DNA from: Paulownia fortunei
Lineage: Eukaryota > Streptophyta > Magnoliopsida > Lamiales > Paulowniaceae
Assembly (NCBI GenBank): GCA_019321725.1
Contig: CM033107.1
Span: 25,473,445 to 25,537,444 of the forward strand
Direction of reading: 5' to 3'
DNA length: 64,000 nucleotides
In this document: piece after piece, positions 49,401 through 62,038 of the stretch
Layout: each line of letters begins with the position of its first letter
Numbering within the stretch: position 1 is the stretch's first letter
Position numbers and translations under genes: made by a program
The notes under the pieces: generated by a model
Databases searched by the model: none
What the model saw: only the letters and a program-made list of their open reading frames with translations
What the model was told of the DNA's origin: nothing

Positions 49401-52400
49401 CAAGGATGATGCTACCAAACAAGGGCTCAACCGTGAGAACAGCTGCTTGGACGTTATCGAACTTAATTAAGGTGCTGAAACTTGTTTTAAGCTGCATACA
49501 TACTTAAAAAAAAATTCAAAATATTTTGATTACTGTCATCTATTGACTAAAAGAGTTTGGAAAGATCATTTTCTTCTTATTTTCAATGCTTGCGACAATT
49601 AATCTCACCAACCTTATCTCGGATTCTTACCACATAAAGTATCTTCCTTTTATAGAATGTAGCACTTTATTTTTTCAACTTTTTAGTTTTTATGGCACTC
49701 TGTGATGCATAAAGACTTTAAATAGCACAGCAAAATTTTATAAGGTTTAGTTCATTCTATCTGTGATATACATGCAACATATTATTTTGATGTAGGGACC
49801 AGACCCAAAAGCTGCCACAGAATTAATAAGAATTGATGGAGTTCTTGATGCAATTCTTCGACACTTGAAGAGAGGGTAAGTAGTAAATTTTGCACTCATG
49901 AAGTTATTCTTAGTCATGTTCGGAGAGCTGTATATGACATTGCAAAGGATTTGTTAAATAAACCATGACCACTGGTGCTTCAATATTGGGTTAGGGGCAA
50001 ATATTCAGAAAACTAACGATGCATAAAAACTGTATGTCTCACTTTGAGGGGAAAGCGTAAGTTTCGAGAATCTAGGGATGTGGGTTACAGGTGAGACCTG
50101 TATGCATGATGGGGAAGCAAATGTGATTGACATCTTTTTTGAAGGCATCTACACTTCCTAGTGGTTTCTAGGGAAACTTGTTCTTTCAAATTCATTGGCT
50201 GGAGGTATTTCAGAAAACAGTCTCTCGGATAGTTACGATTTAAAACAGGCAGGAAGTTAGTGATGAAAAGAAGAGGAGAACTTTATTCAACCTACTTCTC
50301 ATAAATGTGGAAGAGGAAAATATGTATAGGCTATTGTCTTATGCTTGTCTATTGCTTCCTGCGCAATGGAATGATTAGAATGCTTGGTATTAAATTTTCA
50401 CGTGAAATACTACTGGAGTGGCTGTAGCCTTTCAGGGCTAAAGCTCTTTCCTAGCTTATTAAAACTGGAGTCCAGGTCCTCTATTTTCTGGATGACTATT
50501 GGTCAAAAAAATTAAACTAATAGAAAATGATCTACTTCTGTGTTTATGGAATCATAGTGATTTATTTTCAATGCAAGTTTAACGAATGTTGCATGACAAT
50601 CGCTGCAATTTCTAGGGTTTGGTTCATTGGTCAGGGATCCATGCATCAACTCAGGGGTTTTGAGATCAGTCCCTATCTCCTCTTTTGCCAACCTGATAGG
50701 CCAATCTTGCCACTGAGCTTCCTCATTGCCAAGTGAAGGAAAGAAGAAAAGGACACACACATAGGCTCGTAAATAAATAAATATATATTTATATATATAT
50801 TCAGCCAGAATGAGAATTTTCGCATTCATCTTCTTGACTATGATATTTTGATTTATATGTGCTTAGTAAGTATTCAACTATTAAATTCACCATAAATTAT
50901 GAGTTTTCTTCTACTGTGATTAAATGGGTTTCACTCACCTACATGACCGACATGACCTCATTTTATATTATTGTCTTCAATTTTTTTACTGGTTTTATCA
51001 GGGATGAAGAATTGGCAACTGAAGTGGCATGGGTGGTTGTGTATCTCACTGCCCTTTCAAATGTTGCTACCAGTATGCTAGCAAAAAGTGATCTGCTGCA
51101 GATACTTGTAGATAGACTGGCATCATCAAATAGCTTGCAACTGCTTATCCCGGTAATGGGCTGGACGATATAATTATGCAAGATGTAACTGAAACAATCC
51201 TTAAAACGTATTGAGTGAATTTATATGCTAGTAATAGTATATTGGTGCTAAAACAACTGTCTGTAAGCCTCTCTATTTTAATTTGTCTTTTAGGTATCAT
51301 ATCCTCAATCCAAAAAAAATTTCTTGCTTAATTCCCTTATTAACTAATTGTTAAACATTGGCACAAACATAGACTAGTTGATTAAAACATGGCAAAGCAA
51401 ATTTCCTTGTCTGTAAGCCTCTCTAATTTAATTTGTCTTTTAGGTATCATATCCATATTTTCTTTTTCTAATCAATCCAAAAAAACTTTCTTGCTTAATT
51501 CCCTCATGAACTAATTCTTAAACATGGGCACAAACATAGACTAGTTAATTTAATCATGGCAAAGCAAATTTCCAATTTCTTGACAATGTTTCCTTGCTAG
51601 AAATTTCCCATTTTGTGACCATGGTGATTCCAAAAGTGGCCTCTTTTACTTCAAAAATCCATGATTCAGCTTTAAAAACTGGGACTTGAATAAGTGCTGC
51701 TCATTTTTACTGCACTGTGTATGAAATGATATGGAGATACTAAACATAAATATCACCTTTCTCCTTAATTTGAATCTTCTTGTGCTTTCTTTCCATAACA
51801 TGTTTCACCTCTAATATATGCTATCATTGTCCACTTGCATCATCTGGTTATACAGTGCATTTGTATCATGATTTTTCTATGCTTTTGCTACTGTTCATGC
51901 ATACAGGTGCTACGGAGTTTAGGTAATCTTGTGGCTGGTGATTCTTATGTAACTAATAATGTCCTTGCCGCTGGACGTGAGATAACAGGCTAGTTCCAGT
52001 TCTTGTTCTGCTTGTGTACCTGAGTAAAGATATCCTACACTAACGTTTTGAATGTTCAATGTTCTGCAGTAAATGTAATTCAGGCACTGATCAAATGTAT
52101 GAGAAGTGAGAATCGTGTCTTAAAAAAGGTGTGACAATATTGTGATGTTATACTTGCTTAGTTTCTTGCTTATGCGTGAATGTGATTCTTATTACATTGG
52201 GTTGGTATCAATTTGTTGTATGCATATTATTTAGGAATCTGCTTGGGTGCTATCTAATGTAGCAGCTGGTTCTGTCGAGCATAAAAAATTAATACATTCA
52301 ACTGAAGCAGTGTCATTATTGATGCGCCTGCTGTCAACTGCGCCATTTGACATAAGAAAGGAAGTGGCATATGTTCTTGGTAACCTCTGTGTTGCCCCTT

Positions 52401-53125
52401 CTGAAGGATCTGGAAGAACAAATTTGATTGTTGAGCACTTGGTTTCTCTTGTTGGCGGAGGATGCCTTGGCGGTTTTGTTGACTTGGTAAGATCTGCAGA
52501 TATTGAGGCTGCCAGACTGGGCCTTCAATTCATGGAGCTGGTAAGCATACTTTTCCTGGTACTGTTGATCTTGAAACTTGGAGGGCATTTGGGATAGCTG
52601 GCTGGTGATCCGAATTCTCTCTTTAACAGAGCTAATTGGAAATTTAGAGATTTAATACATGACAAAAAAATTCTCCCCTTGTTAGATACATGATGCTTTA
52701 TTGTTCCTGGCCTGGAAAACAAGCTGTCTTTAATTGTCGATTTGTTACGATGAATGGAACATAAAAAACTTTTATTTGTATATTATGTGAGGAAGCCAGT
52801 TTATTTATGCTCAGAGGTTGACTGTGTGACTTGGGGGTAAATAAAAAAATCTGTAATAACTAGAACACACTGCAAAGTTTCGAGACAACAGACATGTTGA
52901 GCTGGGTTACTTGATGTAGTCAATGTGAAAATCTAAGAATTTTTACATTTTCTCTCACAGGTTCTAAGGGGAATGCCAAATGGCGAGGGATCAAAACTTG
53001 TTGAGGCAGAAGATGGAATTGATGCCATGGAAAGGTTCCAATTTCATGAAAATGAAGATCTAAGAAACATGGCCAATGAGTTAGTTGACAGGTACTTTGG
53101 GGAAGACTATGGACTTCATTCATAG
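46482..53125 (+). CDS. IMPA9: Importin subunit alpha-9
   Basis: Eleven exons give 519 residues: 46482-46533, 46941-47163, 47591-47744, 47887-47989, 49287-49471, 49796-49875, 51002-51152, 51907-51988, 52070-52128, 52235-52540 and 52961-53125. A basic N-terminal region (SVAVQRRREHAV) replaces a canonical importin-beta-binding domain. Armadillo repeats follow, with the expected W/N ladder: AAWCLTNIAAG, CAWALGNVAGEG, AAWTLSNLIKG, VAWVVVYLTA, SLGNLVAG, SAWVLSNVAAG and VAYVLGNL. The C-terminus ends ANELVDRYFGEDYG. The family binds nuclear localisation signals and pairs with importin beta for nuclear import; the alpha-9 group is divergent. Two introns have GC donors: intron 1 (CATCAG|GCAAAA) and intron 8 (ATAACAG|GCTAGT). 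In intron 8 a GT donor 12 nt upstream is also in frame. Every other junction is GT-AG and phase-consistent. Confidence 0.95.
51257..51571. repeat. About 150-bp tandem duplication in importin alpha-9 intron 7
   Basis: The words ctgtaagcctctct, tttgtcttttaggtatcata, tttcttgcttaattccct, ggcacaaacatagactagtt and catggcaaagcaaatttcc occur at about 51261-51405 and again at about 51411-51571. The second copy has about 16 extra bases (tattttctttttctaa region). It lies wholly within the intron. Confidence 0.88.
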
Positions 53126-53688
53126 AAACAGCTCAGACTTGGCGAAATGATGTGTGGTATTTTAAAAAGTCATTACCTTCATTATGCAAGATACTGTATT
53201 GAAATATGGATGTCCTAGCCGATGCTTGTGCAACAAATAAACAATTATGATTGTGTAAGCTTTGGATATAAGAGTTGGAAGCATTGAAGGGTTTGTCGAA
53301 GCACATTGTAAAGCACTGATCACCAATGTATATTAATTGGTTTTGTTTAGTTGTGTTTGAGTTTGTATCTCTTACCAGAATATGCTTGTTAATTTCTATA
53401 TCACTATATGTTGCTGCTTAGAAAATGAAGGTAATGTGCAAGTTTTCTTTATCTGTTTCTCTTTCTCCATCTTCTGCCCCCTTATTTGTTCAGTGATTTT
53501 GCATGGAGGGGAGTAGCGTATATTACTATGTTCATGGCCAATTATGATGCCTTTCAGCAGCAAATGGAAAATAAAAACAGAAGTGAAAATCATCAACCGT
53601 GTGGTTGAAATTGAAACCAATAAAGTCAGCAGCACTGTGGTGCTTTGTACAATTGCTGCTTTGAATTGGTGTTGAAAAATAAAATTAC
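53126..53688. other. 3' region of importin alpha-9 and spacer before tRNA-Glu
   Basis: The first 200-300 bases are presumably the importin 3' UTR, with caataaa-like words near 53235. No other gene is seen. Confidence 0.5.
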
Positions 53689-53760
53689 TTCCGTTGCCGG
53701 GAATCGAACCCGGGTCTCCTGGGTGAAAGCCAGATATCCTAACCGCTGGACGACAACGGA
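53689..53760 (-). tRNA. tRNA-Glu(UUC)
   Basis: On the minus strand: acceptor stem TCCGTTG/CAACGGA with discriminator A, D-arm CGTCCAGCGGTTAGGAT, and anticodon stem CTGG/CCAG with loop CTTTCAC, giving anticodon TTC (Glu). The T-arm is CCCGGGTTCGATTCCCGG. No intron and no encoded CCA. Confidence 0.96.
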
Positions 53761-54448
53761 TTGATGACAAGTTTTGGTCTTTAATTTATCTGACCAAACA
53801 TGAATAATGTATCTCATTTTTTTTTATATTATATATTTTTTTATCTCTTGGTTTTATTTAAACAACAAAAGAAAAGTAAAGAGTACTTATAACTTGTATG
53901 GAATTTTTTCATTTTTTTTTAACTTATTCTAAATTTATTTCATAAGCAGTTAACCCCTTGCTGCCTTTTCCAATAAAAAATAATTTGTTAGGTGGTAAAT
54001 TCATTTTTCCATTAATTAAAATGGATGTATGAGAGTACACAATAAAATTGAGACAAATTTATTTCCTTTTGATTTCACATTGCAACTTTCAATTAGAAAC
54101 ATCAATTGACAATTATACACACTAGATGAAGAAGATAAACAAGGCGGCCAAAAAATTCTAAATAAAAAAGACCATGGGCAAGATGTATATCCACGCGACT
54201 TCAAGTCAAAGTCGCTATTTGAGTTATTGCATCTTCTTTGATTGATATCAAATAACAAAAAATCGTTTTTTTCCTTCAATTTTAAACGTCTAAACCCCTA
54301 AAATCGCTTAAACCCTAATTCCAGCTGCTTCAATTTGTTGCTTCGTTATACAGAGAAGCTAGCTCTCGAAATCCCATCACCCCGAACGAAAATTACGTTA
54401 TCTGCGACAGAAATCTTAATCATTCTGTGTTGATTTATCGGGGTAATA
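53761..54448. other. Spacer between tRNA-Glu and RH57, including RH57 leader
   Basis: AT-rich spacer. The last 150 bases carry a telo-box and are probably promoter and 5' UTR of the helicase gene. No other gene is supported. Confidence 0.5.
54310..54318 (+). promoter_or_regulatory. Telo-box (AAACCCTAA) upstream of RH57
   Basis: AAACCCTAA lies 131 bp before the RH57 start codon, with a related taaacccctaaaa just upstream. Telo-boxes are typical of plant genes for ribosomal proteins and ribosome assembly factors, which suits a Rok1-type helicase. The role here is inferred. Confidence 0.6.
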
Positions 54449-57400
54449 ATGGAAAAGGACACCTCTTTTCTCTTCTCCGGTATCACTTTCAATCGTAAAA
54501 AATTTGCCAGTGATTTTGCCAGATTCAAGGTAAATTATATGAACTCATAGAAACAGTACATCTTGTTTTAAATTTTGACAAATACGATTGTTACATGTAC
54601 AATGACGTTTTCTTGTATCTTTAGCTGTTTGAATGTGTCAATACTTGTCAGTATAGTTTATTTTTTTTGTTGGACTCTAAATTAGGAGAGAAAAACGAGC
54701 GATGATGCTGTAGAAGAACCCAACTTGATTGAGAATGGGAGTTCTACGATGGAGGAGGGGATGGCGGTGCGTGTTGATAAGAAGAGGAAGAGAAAAGCGG
54801 CTCTTTCAGGTAAATTTTCTTTATGCTTTAATGCGTGTTTCAATTTGATTGAATGGAGCAATTCTTGATGTAGAATTAGAAAGATATTGGGATTAATATG
54901 GAAGATCCTTATTACTCATGTTTAAGATGAGTGGTGTTGGTGTTAACCAATTATTTGGCAAGCTGGCTTATGATGTTCTAACATCAATTCTATTGTAAGA
55001 GATGTACTGGTTAGTGCAGTTTCATATGAGTGAGGATTCGAAGGAGTGAAAAGTGTAAAACTTCATCCTATAAGCTAATTTTTCTTTTCCCATTGCGATG
55101 GTTTTCAGACCCAGTTGAAGGATTCAGTGTATTTAAAAGTTCGAAATCAAAAGCTGTAGATGAAGTAGGAGACCATAATGAAGATGAAATTTTACAACAG
55201 AAGAAGGAATATCATCGGCAGTTGGAGGTTCTCTCTCTCATTTATTTATGTGCTGCCATCTTATGTTTAGGAATAATATAATTCCCTTCAAGATACTTTT
55301 GGTAATTTTTTATGCAAAAGCAGCTTAACACAGTCTTTTGTCTCTGTTATTCTTATTCATGGGTGTTAGAGGGATGCTCTTTTTCGGAAGAGGCATAATA
55401 TTCATGTTTCTGGGAGCAATATCCCGTCTCCACTTCAGAACTTCACAGAGTTGAGAACAAGGTAATAAGTGATCCTTTTGTTATTCATTGGGACATCCTT
55501 TTTGATGCTGTTTTAGCTATGTTGATTTCCATTGCTAATAGTGGCTCCATTTCCTATTTCTGGTGACATATCCAGAAGAATGTAAGGATACTAATTCAAA
55601 GCTTTTGTTTACAGAACATAGGGATTTAAGAAGTACCCGACTGAAAACATGATAATGTGATTGGTCAGGATGGTAGTTGAAATAACTACATGTAAGGGAA
55701 GAAGAAGCCTGTTTCCTGGAAATGACGTATTTCAAAAATGAAAATTTTGAAATACCCAACTGATTTTACTGTGTAACGATTATGAAAATTCATCCATATG
55801 AACTTAAAACCCAGACCTGAGTGTAGAATCAAAATGCACCCTAAATTGTCAAATCAGCTTAAAGCATGACTAATGGAATTTTTTATATGTAACTGCTATT
55901 GCATGTATTAAAGGACTGGCATTTAACTTTGAAATGAAAAGGTAATTGCTAAATGCATTTGTCATATAGTGTTTATTATTCCTTCTTCACCATTTTTCTT
56001 GCCTTCCATTTATACTAGATGTAACATTTCTTTAGAATGCTATTGTATGCTTTTTACAGTTTGCAGTGTTAGCTGGATGTAAATGTTTTCTTCTTCTACT
56101 TAGTTTTCTTCAAAAGCAGAATGTTTTGTCCTTGATTTTTCTTAAATTATCGTCACTGAAATTTAGTTTATGATTTATTCTGTACAGGTATAATTGCAAA
56201 TCTTACCTATTGCGCAATTTGACAGAACTGGGTTTTAAGGAGCCAACACCAATCCAAAGGCAGGCTATTCCAGTCTTGTTATCTGTATGATCTTTCATTT
56301 GAGCTGTTTCTTGTTTTCAATTTTGTTTCTGGTCTCTTTGTTTTTTTTTTTTTTTGGTACTGGATGTAATAGTTCTGGGAACTTTATGAGCTTCGATGCT
56401 CGTCTAAATTCTGTTGCTGTTGCTAATTGTGTGTATAGAGGTCTGGTATTTTTTTGTTTAAATTCTTTTATTTTACTAAATTTGTACAGGGAAGGGAGTG
56501 CTTCGCATGTGCTCCTACTGGTTCAGGCAAAACCTTTGCATTCGTCTGCCCAATACTTATGAAACTTAAGGTATATAAGAGGCATTAGAATTCTCTATAT
56601 AATTGTATCGGTTTGAAATCCTCTACTAAATGATCACTCTTCAACAACCAGCATGCTTCAAAAGATGGTGTTAGGGCAGTGATTCTTTGCCCTACACGCG
56701 AATTAGCTGGTCAGACAGCAAGAGAATGCAAGAAGTTGGCTAAAGGAAAGAAGTTTTACATCAAATTAATGACCAAGCAGCTTGCTAAAAGTGCTGAATT
56801 TTCAAAACTGCCCTGTGATATTCTCATATCCACTCCTTTCCGATTGCAGTTTGCTATCCACAAAAGAAAACTTGATTTAAGCAAGTAAGATACCCATTCC
56901 CTGCTGGTTTTGTGGCTTCTCTTTTTCCAGTTGTAATGTCATGAATGCTGTATTCTGCACCAAAAAGCGTCTATAGCTTTATATGTTAATATTGAAAAAT
57001 ACTCGACTTTTCCTTTTTTAAGTTATTGTGTTTCTGTGAAGGACGGTAATAATTTGGCTTCACCTAGTTGCCTACATATATGATATGAGAAAATAGAGTG
57101 TTTTCTGGCGACTTCATGTTTGTGGTGTATTATGGTATACTACCAGTCCAAATTAATTGGTCCCTCAGTCCTTAGACATGGAATAAATGAAGAACTAGGT
57201 AAGTTGTAATGAAAATGCTTAAAACCATCTTGTTACTCTGTCCAACCTAAAATGGATTTTCCTCTAAAAAATGATAATGTAGATACTGAAAAACATGTAT
57301 CTATCTTATTTTGGTTGATGACTAGGAATATTTGTGTCTTCACGGCTTGAGCACAAAAACTGCTGCTTCTCATTCTGAAGAATGTCATTACTAGAAGTCC

Positions 57401-59760
57401 GATCTTTCGTGGTATTGCCACTTTCTTGATTTTAAAAGCTTGGGGTGTATTTCAAGTTTTGGCCATGTGAAAAGCTACCAGTCCTGCTACACTAGTGACC
57501 TTGAAAATTAGCCTTATCTGTGTTTTTAGGTTCACTTTTTGTTATGTGCAGGGTCGAAGTTCTTGTCCTGGATGAATCCGACAAGCTTTTTGAGTTAGGC
57601 TTGGTTGAGCAGGTTGATGCGGTGGTCAAAGCATGCTCAAATCCTTCAATCCTGCGCTCATTGTTCAGTGCCACTTTACCTGATACTGTTGAAGAACTTG
57701 CACGTACAATTATGCATGATGCTGTCCGTGTTATCATTGGCCGAAAGTAAGAAATAATTGGTTTTTATTGATAGCATTAAGGATCTATTTTTATTATCCT
57801 TTTGCTGATGGGATATATCTCTTTAAAATAAATTGATTATCAAAATAATATGAGGAATTCCACTATGAATGGCGTAATGGCATAATATAGGGGATGTCTT
57901 GTTTGTACCTGTTCTTGAATGGCTACTTCTTAATTTTGACAGAAACTCAGCTTCTGAATCAATAAAGCAAAAGCTCATATTTGTAGGAAGCGAGGAGGGC
58001 AAGCTTCTTGCTCTTCGTCAAAGCTTTGCAGAGGTATGGATCTTACTTGAAGTGCCGTGTGACTTTCTTTTATCATTCTGTTTTTGAGTATTTGGAAGGA
58101 TTGAAGATGCATCCTTGTATGTTTTGGAGCCTTTGATCTTCAAGGCATTCCGAGGCAAAGTTGCTAGTAAATTGTTCCATGTGGTCTTTGCTAATGTTTT
58201 TTGGACCTTCTGAAGGTTGTTTGCTTATCCTTTCTAAGTCGTTAAAAGAATTGCAATGGGCACGTGTTTTTTCTTTAATACTAAAGAACTTACTTATGCT
58301 GAGGATATTGTCAAGTGTCTTTTTTTAAGTATTGCCATCTCATCACCACCGCACCGTCATTGCTGCCACTTCCTGAGCCTCCATTCATCTTCTCTCACAT
58401 GTGCCAACATATCAAAACCGCCCTCATCACCATCGCATTACTGACTCAATCTCTGCACCTTGACCAACATCACTCATCAAGTCTTGAAACTACTAGAATT
58501 GCGACATCTGACAATTTAAAGCACTGTCATTGTAACCCTACCTTGAATTGAAGTTCCAGGTTCATTATGTCACTGATCTGCAAATAAGACATAAATTGAC
58601 ACTACCTAAACCACTGCTAAACCGTGGAAAAAATAGGCCTAATTTGCTTGCTTCTTGAGCCTCATCTTGAGTCAATTTTGTGAGCCTAGCGGGTGCTTGG
58701 GGCGTCACACTCTATCTACACAAGCTCTGAGTGCCCATAAGGGTTTGCTTGTGGCAGTGCACTTGTTGATGCAAAACATTTCATTTCTTCTGGATACTCT
58801 GTTCCTACTTATTGTAATTTGAAATTGGCTGTGGTGATATTCTGGTGATGGCCAGTGGGAAAAGAGGAGTCAACTTCAGATTGACGTAACTGTTATGGAT
58901 CACTTCTCATTTTGTTTTTCCATTTTGAGTCAAAAGTGTTGGAGTGGGACCTGCATTTATGATCTCCAAGTGTGTTTTTTGATTTGTGTTTGATATGCTA
59001 CTGTAATTGGTGCTATATCTGTTAGGAGAAGCTTGTGTTTCCCTTTGTCATTAATTAGAGATCTTCTGAAGAAACACTAGTATTACTTGGCATGATCCCT
59101 TTAAATGTTTCAACATCTATTTCAGAGTTTGAACCCACCAGTGCTACTTTTTGTCCAAAATAAGGAGCGAGCTAAGCAACTCCACAATGAATTGAAGTAC
59201 GACGACATTAGAGCTGATGTCATACATGCTGATCTTTCTCAAATACAGGTAATACTTTCTTATCCATGCCTTAACGAGAAATGCTTTCCCTGGTTCAAAG
59301 TTTACTTTTTGACTTTTTAATCGCTTCCATTCTTGAGTGCTTGTTGATTTGAGAAAAAAAGATTCAGGCTATTTTTTACTTGGATTTTAGGTTGCTCAAA
59401 TTGCTGGTATGCAACAGCTTGTCAGTGAATGCATGCTTGAAATGGTTGGGTTTTTAGTTTTAGGTCTTTATGAAGTTAACATGTCTTCAAGCTTCTTCCA
59501 TATGCTCTGTGGATCTTTGTGAAAATTCTAAGATGGTGCCTAATTATACTTTTGTTGGCCCCTCATGTACTCCCCATGCATTAGCGGTGTTGTTCTCTAA
59601 TAACACTGTTAAAAGCAATAAACAGAAGGAATGGGTAAATGTGTGTTCTCTAAATTAAAATACCTGTTGCCATATGGACCGAGCTGTTTGTTAACTTAAA
59701 GCAAATTAAGGCACTGTGATTACAGCATGGCCGGAATTAAGTTCTCATTTAACAAGCCAC

Positions 59761-59791
<31 letters not shown>

Positions 59792-61085
59792 TGCAGTATT
59801 TTTGGCTTTCTTCTTTTATTTAGTTAAATAAAAGAAGAAAGCCAAAAATACTGTGCCTTTGATGTCTGGATTGGATATCAGATGTAAAACCTGAGGGAAG
59901 GCATTCCACAATCCACCCTCAGAAAGAGCATATTGTTTCTTCAGATTCTTGTGTGCGGGCATATTCTGTGGTTAGATCCCAAGCATATCACTACATCTGT
60001 TTCTCTTTTTCATGTTTGAGTTCTCAATAATTTTGTGGCTACATAGCTTCATATCTTTGAAATTCTAAATAAAATTTTATTTATTTTGCAAATATGCAAA
60101 TCTGTGGATTTTCCCTGACACATTTAACTCAATGCAGAGAGAACGTGCTGTTGATAACTTTCGATCTGGAAAAACATGGGTTTTGATTGCTACAGATGTT
60201 ATTGCCCGTGGCATGGACTTCAAAGGTGTCAATTGTGTGATCAACTACGATTTTCCTGATTCTGCGGCTGCATACATTCATAGGATTGGTATGTTAATGT
60301 TTCGTTGGCTAGGGCTTTGATCATTGATCTTCTTGTCCTCTTTATTGCTGATAAATTGTTCCTTCACTACTCGAAATATCAGTGATTACTACTGTATGTA
60401 GTAACTACTCTTATTTTCCATTTTTTTTATGGCTGCTAATAAATAGATTGTCTGATACAGGGACGTACAAATGCTTCAAAGATACCATACTGGGCCACTA
60501 TTTTATTCAAATAAATATCCACATGTTCTGAATTATTTATTGGAATTTCAGTTGATTGTTAGACGAGTAGAATGATAAATGAGATTTTTCTGGCTCAAAT
60601 TCTTGTTTATTTACTTCAAGCCGGTCCAGCTATTCATAAGAATTCATAGGTTCCTTTCTCCTTGGTTTGTCTTTGCTCAAAGGTGTATTTTTGTAGACAT
60701 CTGATGATTGCTTGATTTGGATTCTAGCTTAAAAGATTATGTTGGCATATTTGTAATATTGGTGTCTATCTTCGGTTGCCTATTCTGTTTTTGGTCATAT
60801 ATTCGCCACATTTATTGTTGTTGGTTGGGAATCCCAGATTTTTCAAGTGTACTAACCAGTTTACTGACCTTTCATAAAGGTCGTTCTGGCAGGGCTGGGA
60901 GGAGTGGAGAGGCAATAACACTATACACTGAAGCTGATGTTCCATTTTTGCGGAATGTAGCCAATGTTATAACAGCTTCTGGCTGCAAGGTACCCGAATG
61001 GATCATGGCCCTACCCAAGAAAAAATGGAGGAAACATAGGCCTCAGAGGGAATCAATTTCTACCAAACCCGAAGATGAGGATTGA
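54449..61085 (+). CDS. RH57: DEAD-box ATP-dependent RNA helicase 57 (Rok1 type)
   Basis: Twelve phase-consistent GT-AG exons encode 530 residues: 54449-54529, 54686-54809, 55109-55227, 55370-55461, 56188-56284, 56490-56570, 56652-56884, 57552-57746, 57943-58033, 59126-59248, 60138-60288 and 60880-61085. The helicase motifs are complete: Q motif ([14 protein letters not shown]), I APTGSGKT, Ia [44 protein letters not shown] and [13 protein letters not shown], the last split by intron 11. DESD in place of DEAD is, as I recall, normal for the RH57 subfamily. The C-terminus is Lys/Arg-rich ([11 protein letters not shown]). Yeast Rok1 acts in 18S rRNA processing and small-subunit assembly in the nucleolus, so the same role is likely. 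Introns 7, 9 and 10 are long; intron 10 carries a perfect palindrome. Confidence 0.97.
59757..59790. repeat. (CT)n-(CA)n microsatellite in RH57 intron 10
   Basis: A ctctct tract followed by cacacaca, ending three bases before the left arm of a perfect palindrome. Confidence 0.9.
59794..59853. repeat. Perfect palindrome: 29-bp arms, 2-base loop, in RH57 intron 10
   Basis: The left arm (59794-59822) begins cagtatttttggctttc and the right arm (59825-59853) is its exact reverse complement, ending gaaagccaaaaatactg. The spacer is 'gt'. No mismatches occur in 29 bp. It lies directly after the CT/CA microsatellite. Confidence 0.97.
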
Positions 61086-61906
61086 GGACCAATAGATGAT
61101 GGTTGGATGCAATCATGGTTTGAAATTTCTGGTGAGCTGAGCTCCTCTAGTCTTCATTTGTCAGGATATTATTTCAGAAATGTAGGTTTCTTTTTGTTTT
61201 TGTTTTTTGAATTTTGATGTCAACGGAAGCTTACTTGGTATTTTTTCCCTCAAACGAATGGGCTATCTATATCTGAAATTGGAATGAAACTACAATCGAA
61301 GGTCTTCACCTTTGTATATTATTGTTTATCTGAGTTGTCAGAAAGATTGTTTTGGTTTGAAGCACGTACTCTTTAACTTCCCAGAGATTGGATAGTGATG
61401 TCAAGATGATGAGGAACGATAAAAAGAAAGAAAAATATGAAATATCGATCAAGGGAGAAATATGATATTTACGTTTACAAGTTCAATCCAAGTTCCAAAC
61501 ACTTTTTATAATAATTAAGGGAGAAATATGACATTTATCGTTTAAAATATTTTAAAAGGCTATGAATTTAATTATGATCATATGTGGTAGGGCTGGCAAG
61601 TTTGGACAAGTTGGATTTTATGACGTTGATTCTTGTGATTAATTTAGCTTTTTCAGGCTAATACGACACTGTGTGTGAAACAACATTCCTCTTAGGATAC
61701 GAGATTCATAATTTCATTGTATTTTCAGAAGGAAAGTGTAACTAAAACAGCAAGTAGAAGTTTAAAGAGAAAATTAAAAAAATAAAAATAAAAATTCAAG
61801 AACTCATTTCAATCTGCCAAAATTACCAACCCATTTGTACTAATTACTAACCCCCTCCTCCCTCAATCCCACAAACCCAAAATAATAAATAAATAAGTTT
61901 ACTCGT

Positions 61907-61914
61907 TATAAAAA
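61907..61914 (+). promoter_or_regulatory. Possible TATA box (TATAAAAA) of the OSB gene
   Basis: TATAAAAA lies 132 bp before the OSB start codon, followed by a CT-rich stretch (cttctcctctcctc) that could hold the transcription start. Position and sequence fit; there is no direct evidence of use. Confidence 0.4.
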
Positions 61915-61984
61915 GGACAGAAAAGTAAAACCTAAAACCGACCATCATAATTGTCTTCTCCTCTCCTCACCCAAAACCCTCAAT

Positions 61985-61993
61985 AAACCCTAA
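61985..61993 (+). promoter_or_regulatory. Telo-box (AAACCCTAA) in the OSB leader
   Basis: AAACCCTAA lies 46 bp before the ATG, near a second aaaaccct word at about 61973. Such motifs are often found near the transcription start of housekeeping plant genes. The role is inferred. Confidence 0.5.
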
Positions 61994-62038
61994 ATAATAT
62001 ACCCGTCAATTTTTTCTGAAACGGTTCTTCTACTCGCC

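Larger units (their letters stand above)
61086..62038. other. Spacer between RH57 and OSB gene
   Basis: RH57 3' UTR at the left, AT-rich middle and the OSB promoter at the right. No separate gene was seen. Confidence 0.5.

Noticed and set aside
53396..53817. Minus-strand frames spanning the tRNA-Glu gene
   Set aside because: They read through the tRNA sequence; the tRNA fold is unambiguous.
58315..58551. Ser/His/Pro-rich frames in RH57 intron 9
   Set aside because: They lie between exons whose phases and motifs join correctly. The local C-rich bias may be an inserted repeat, but no coding family is seen.
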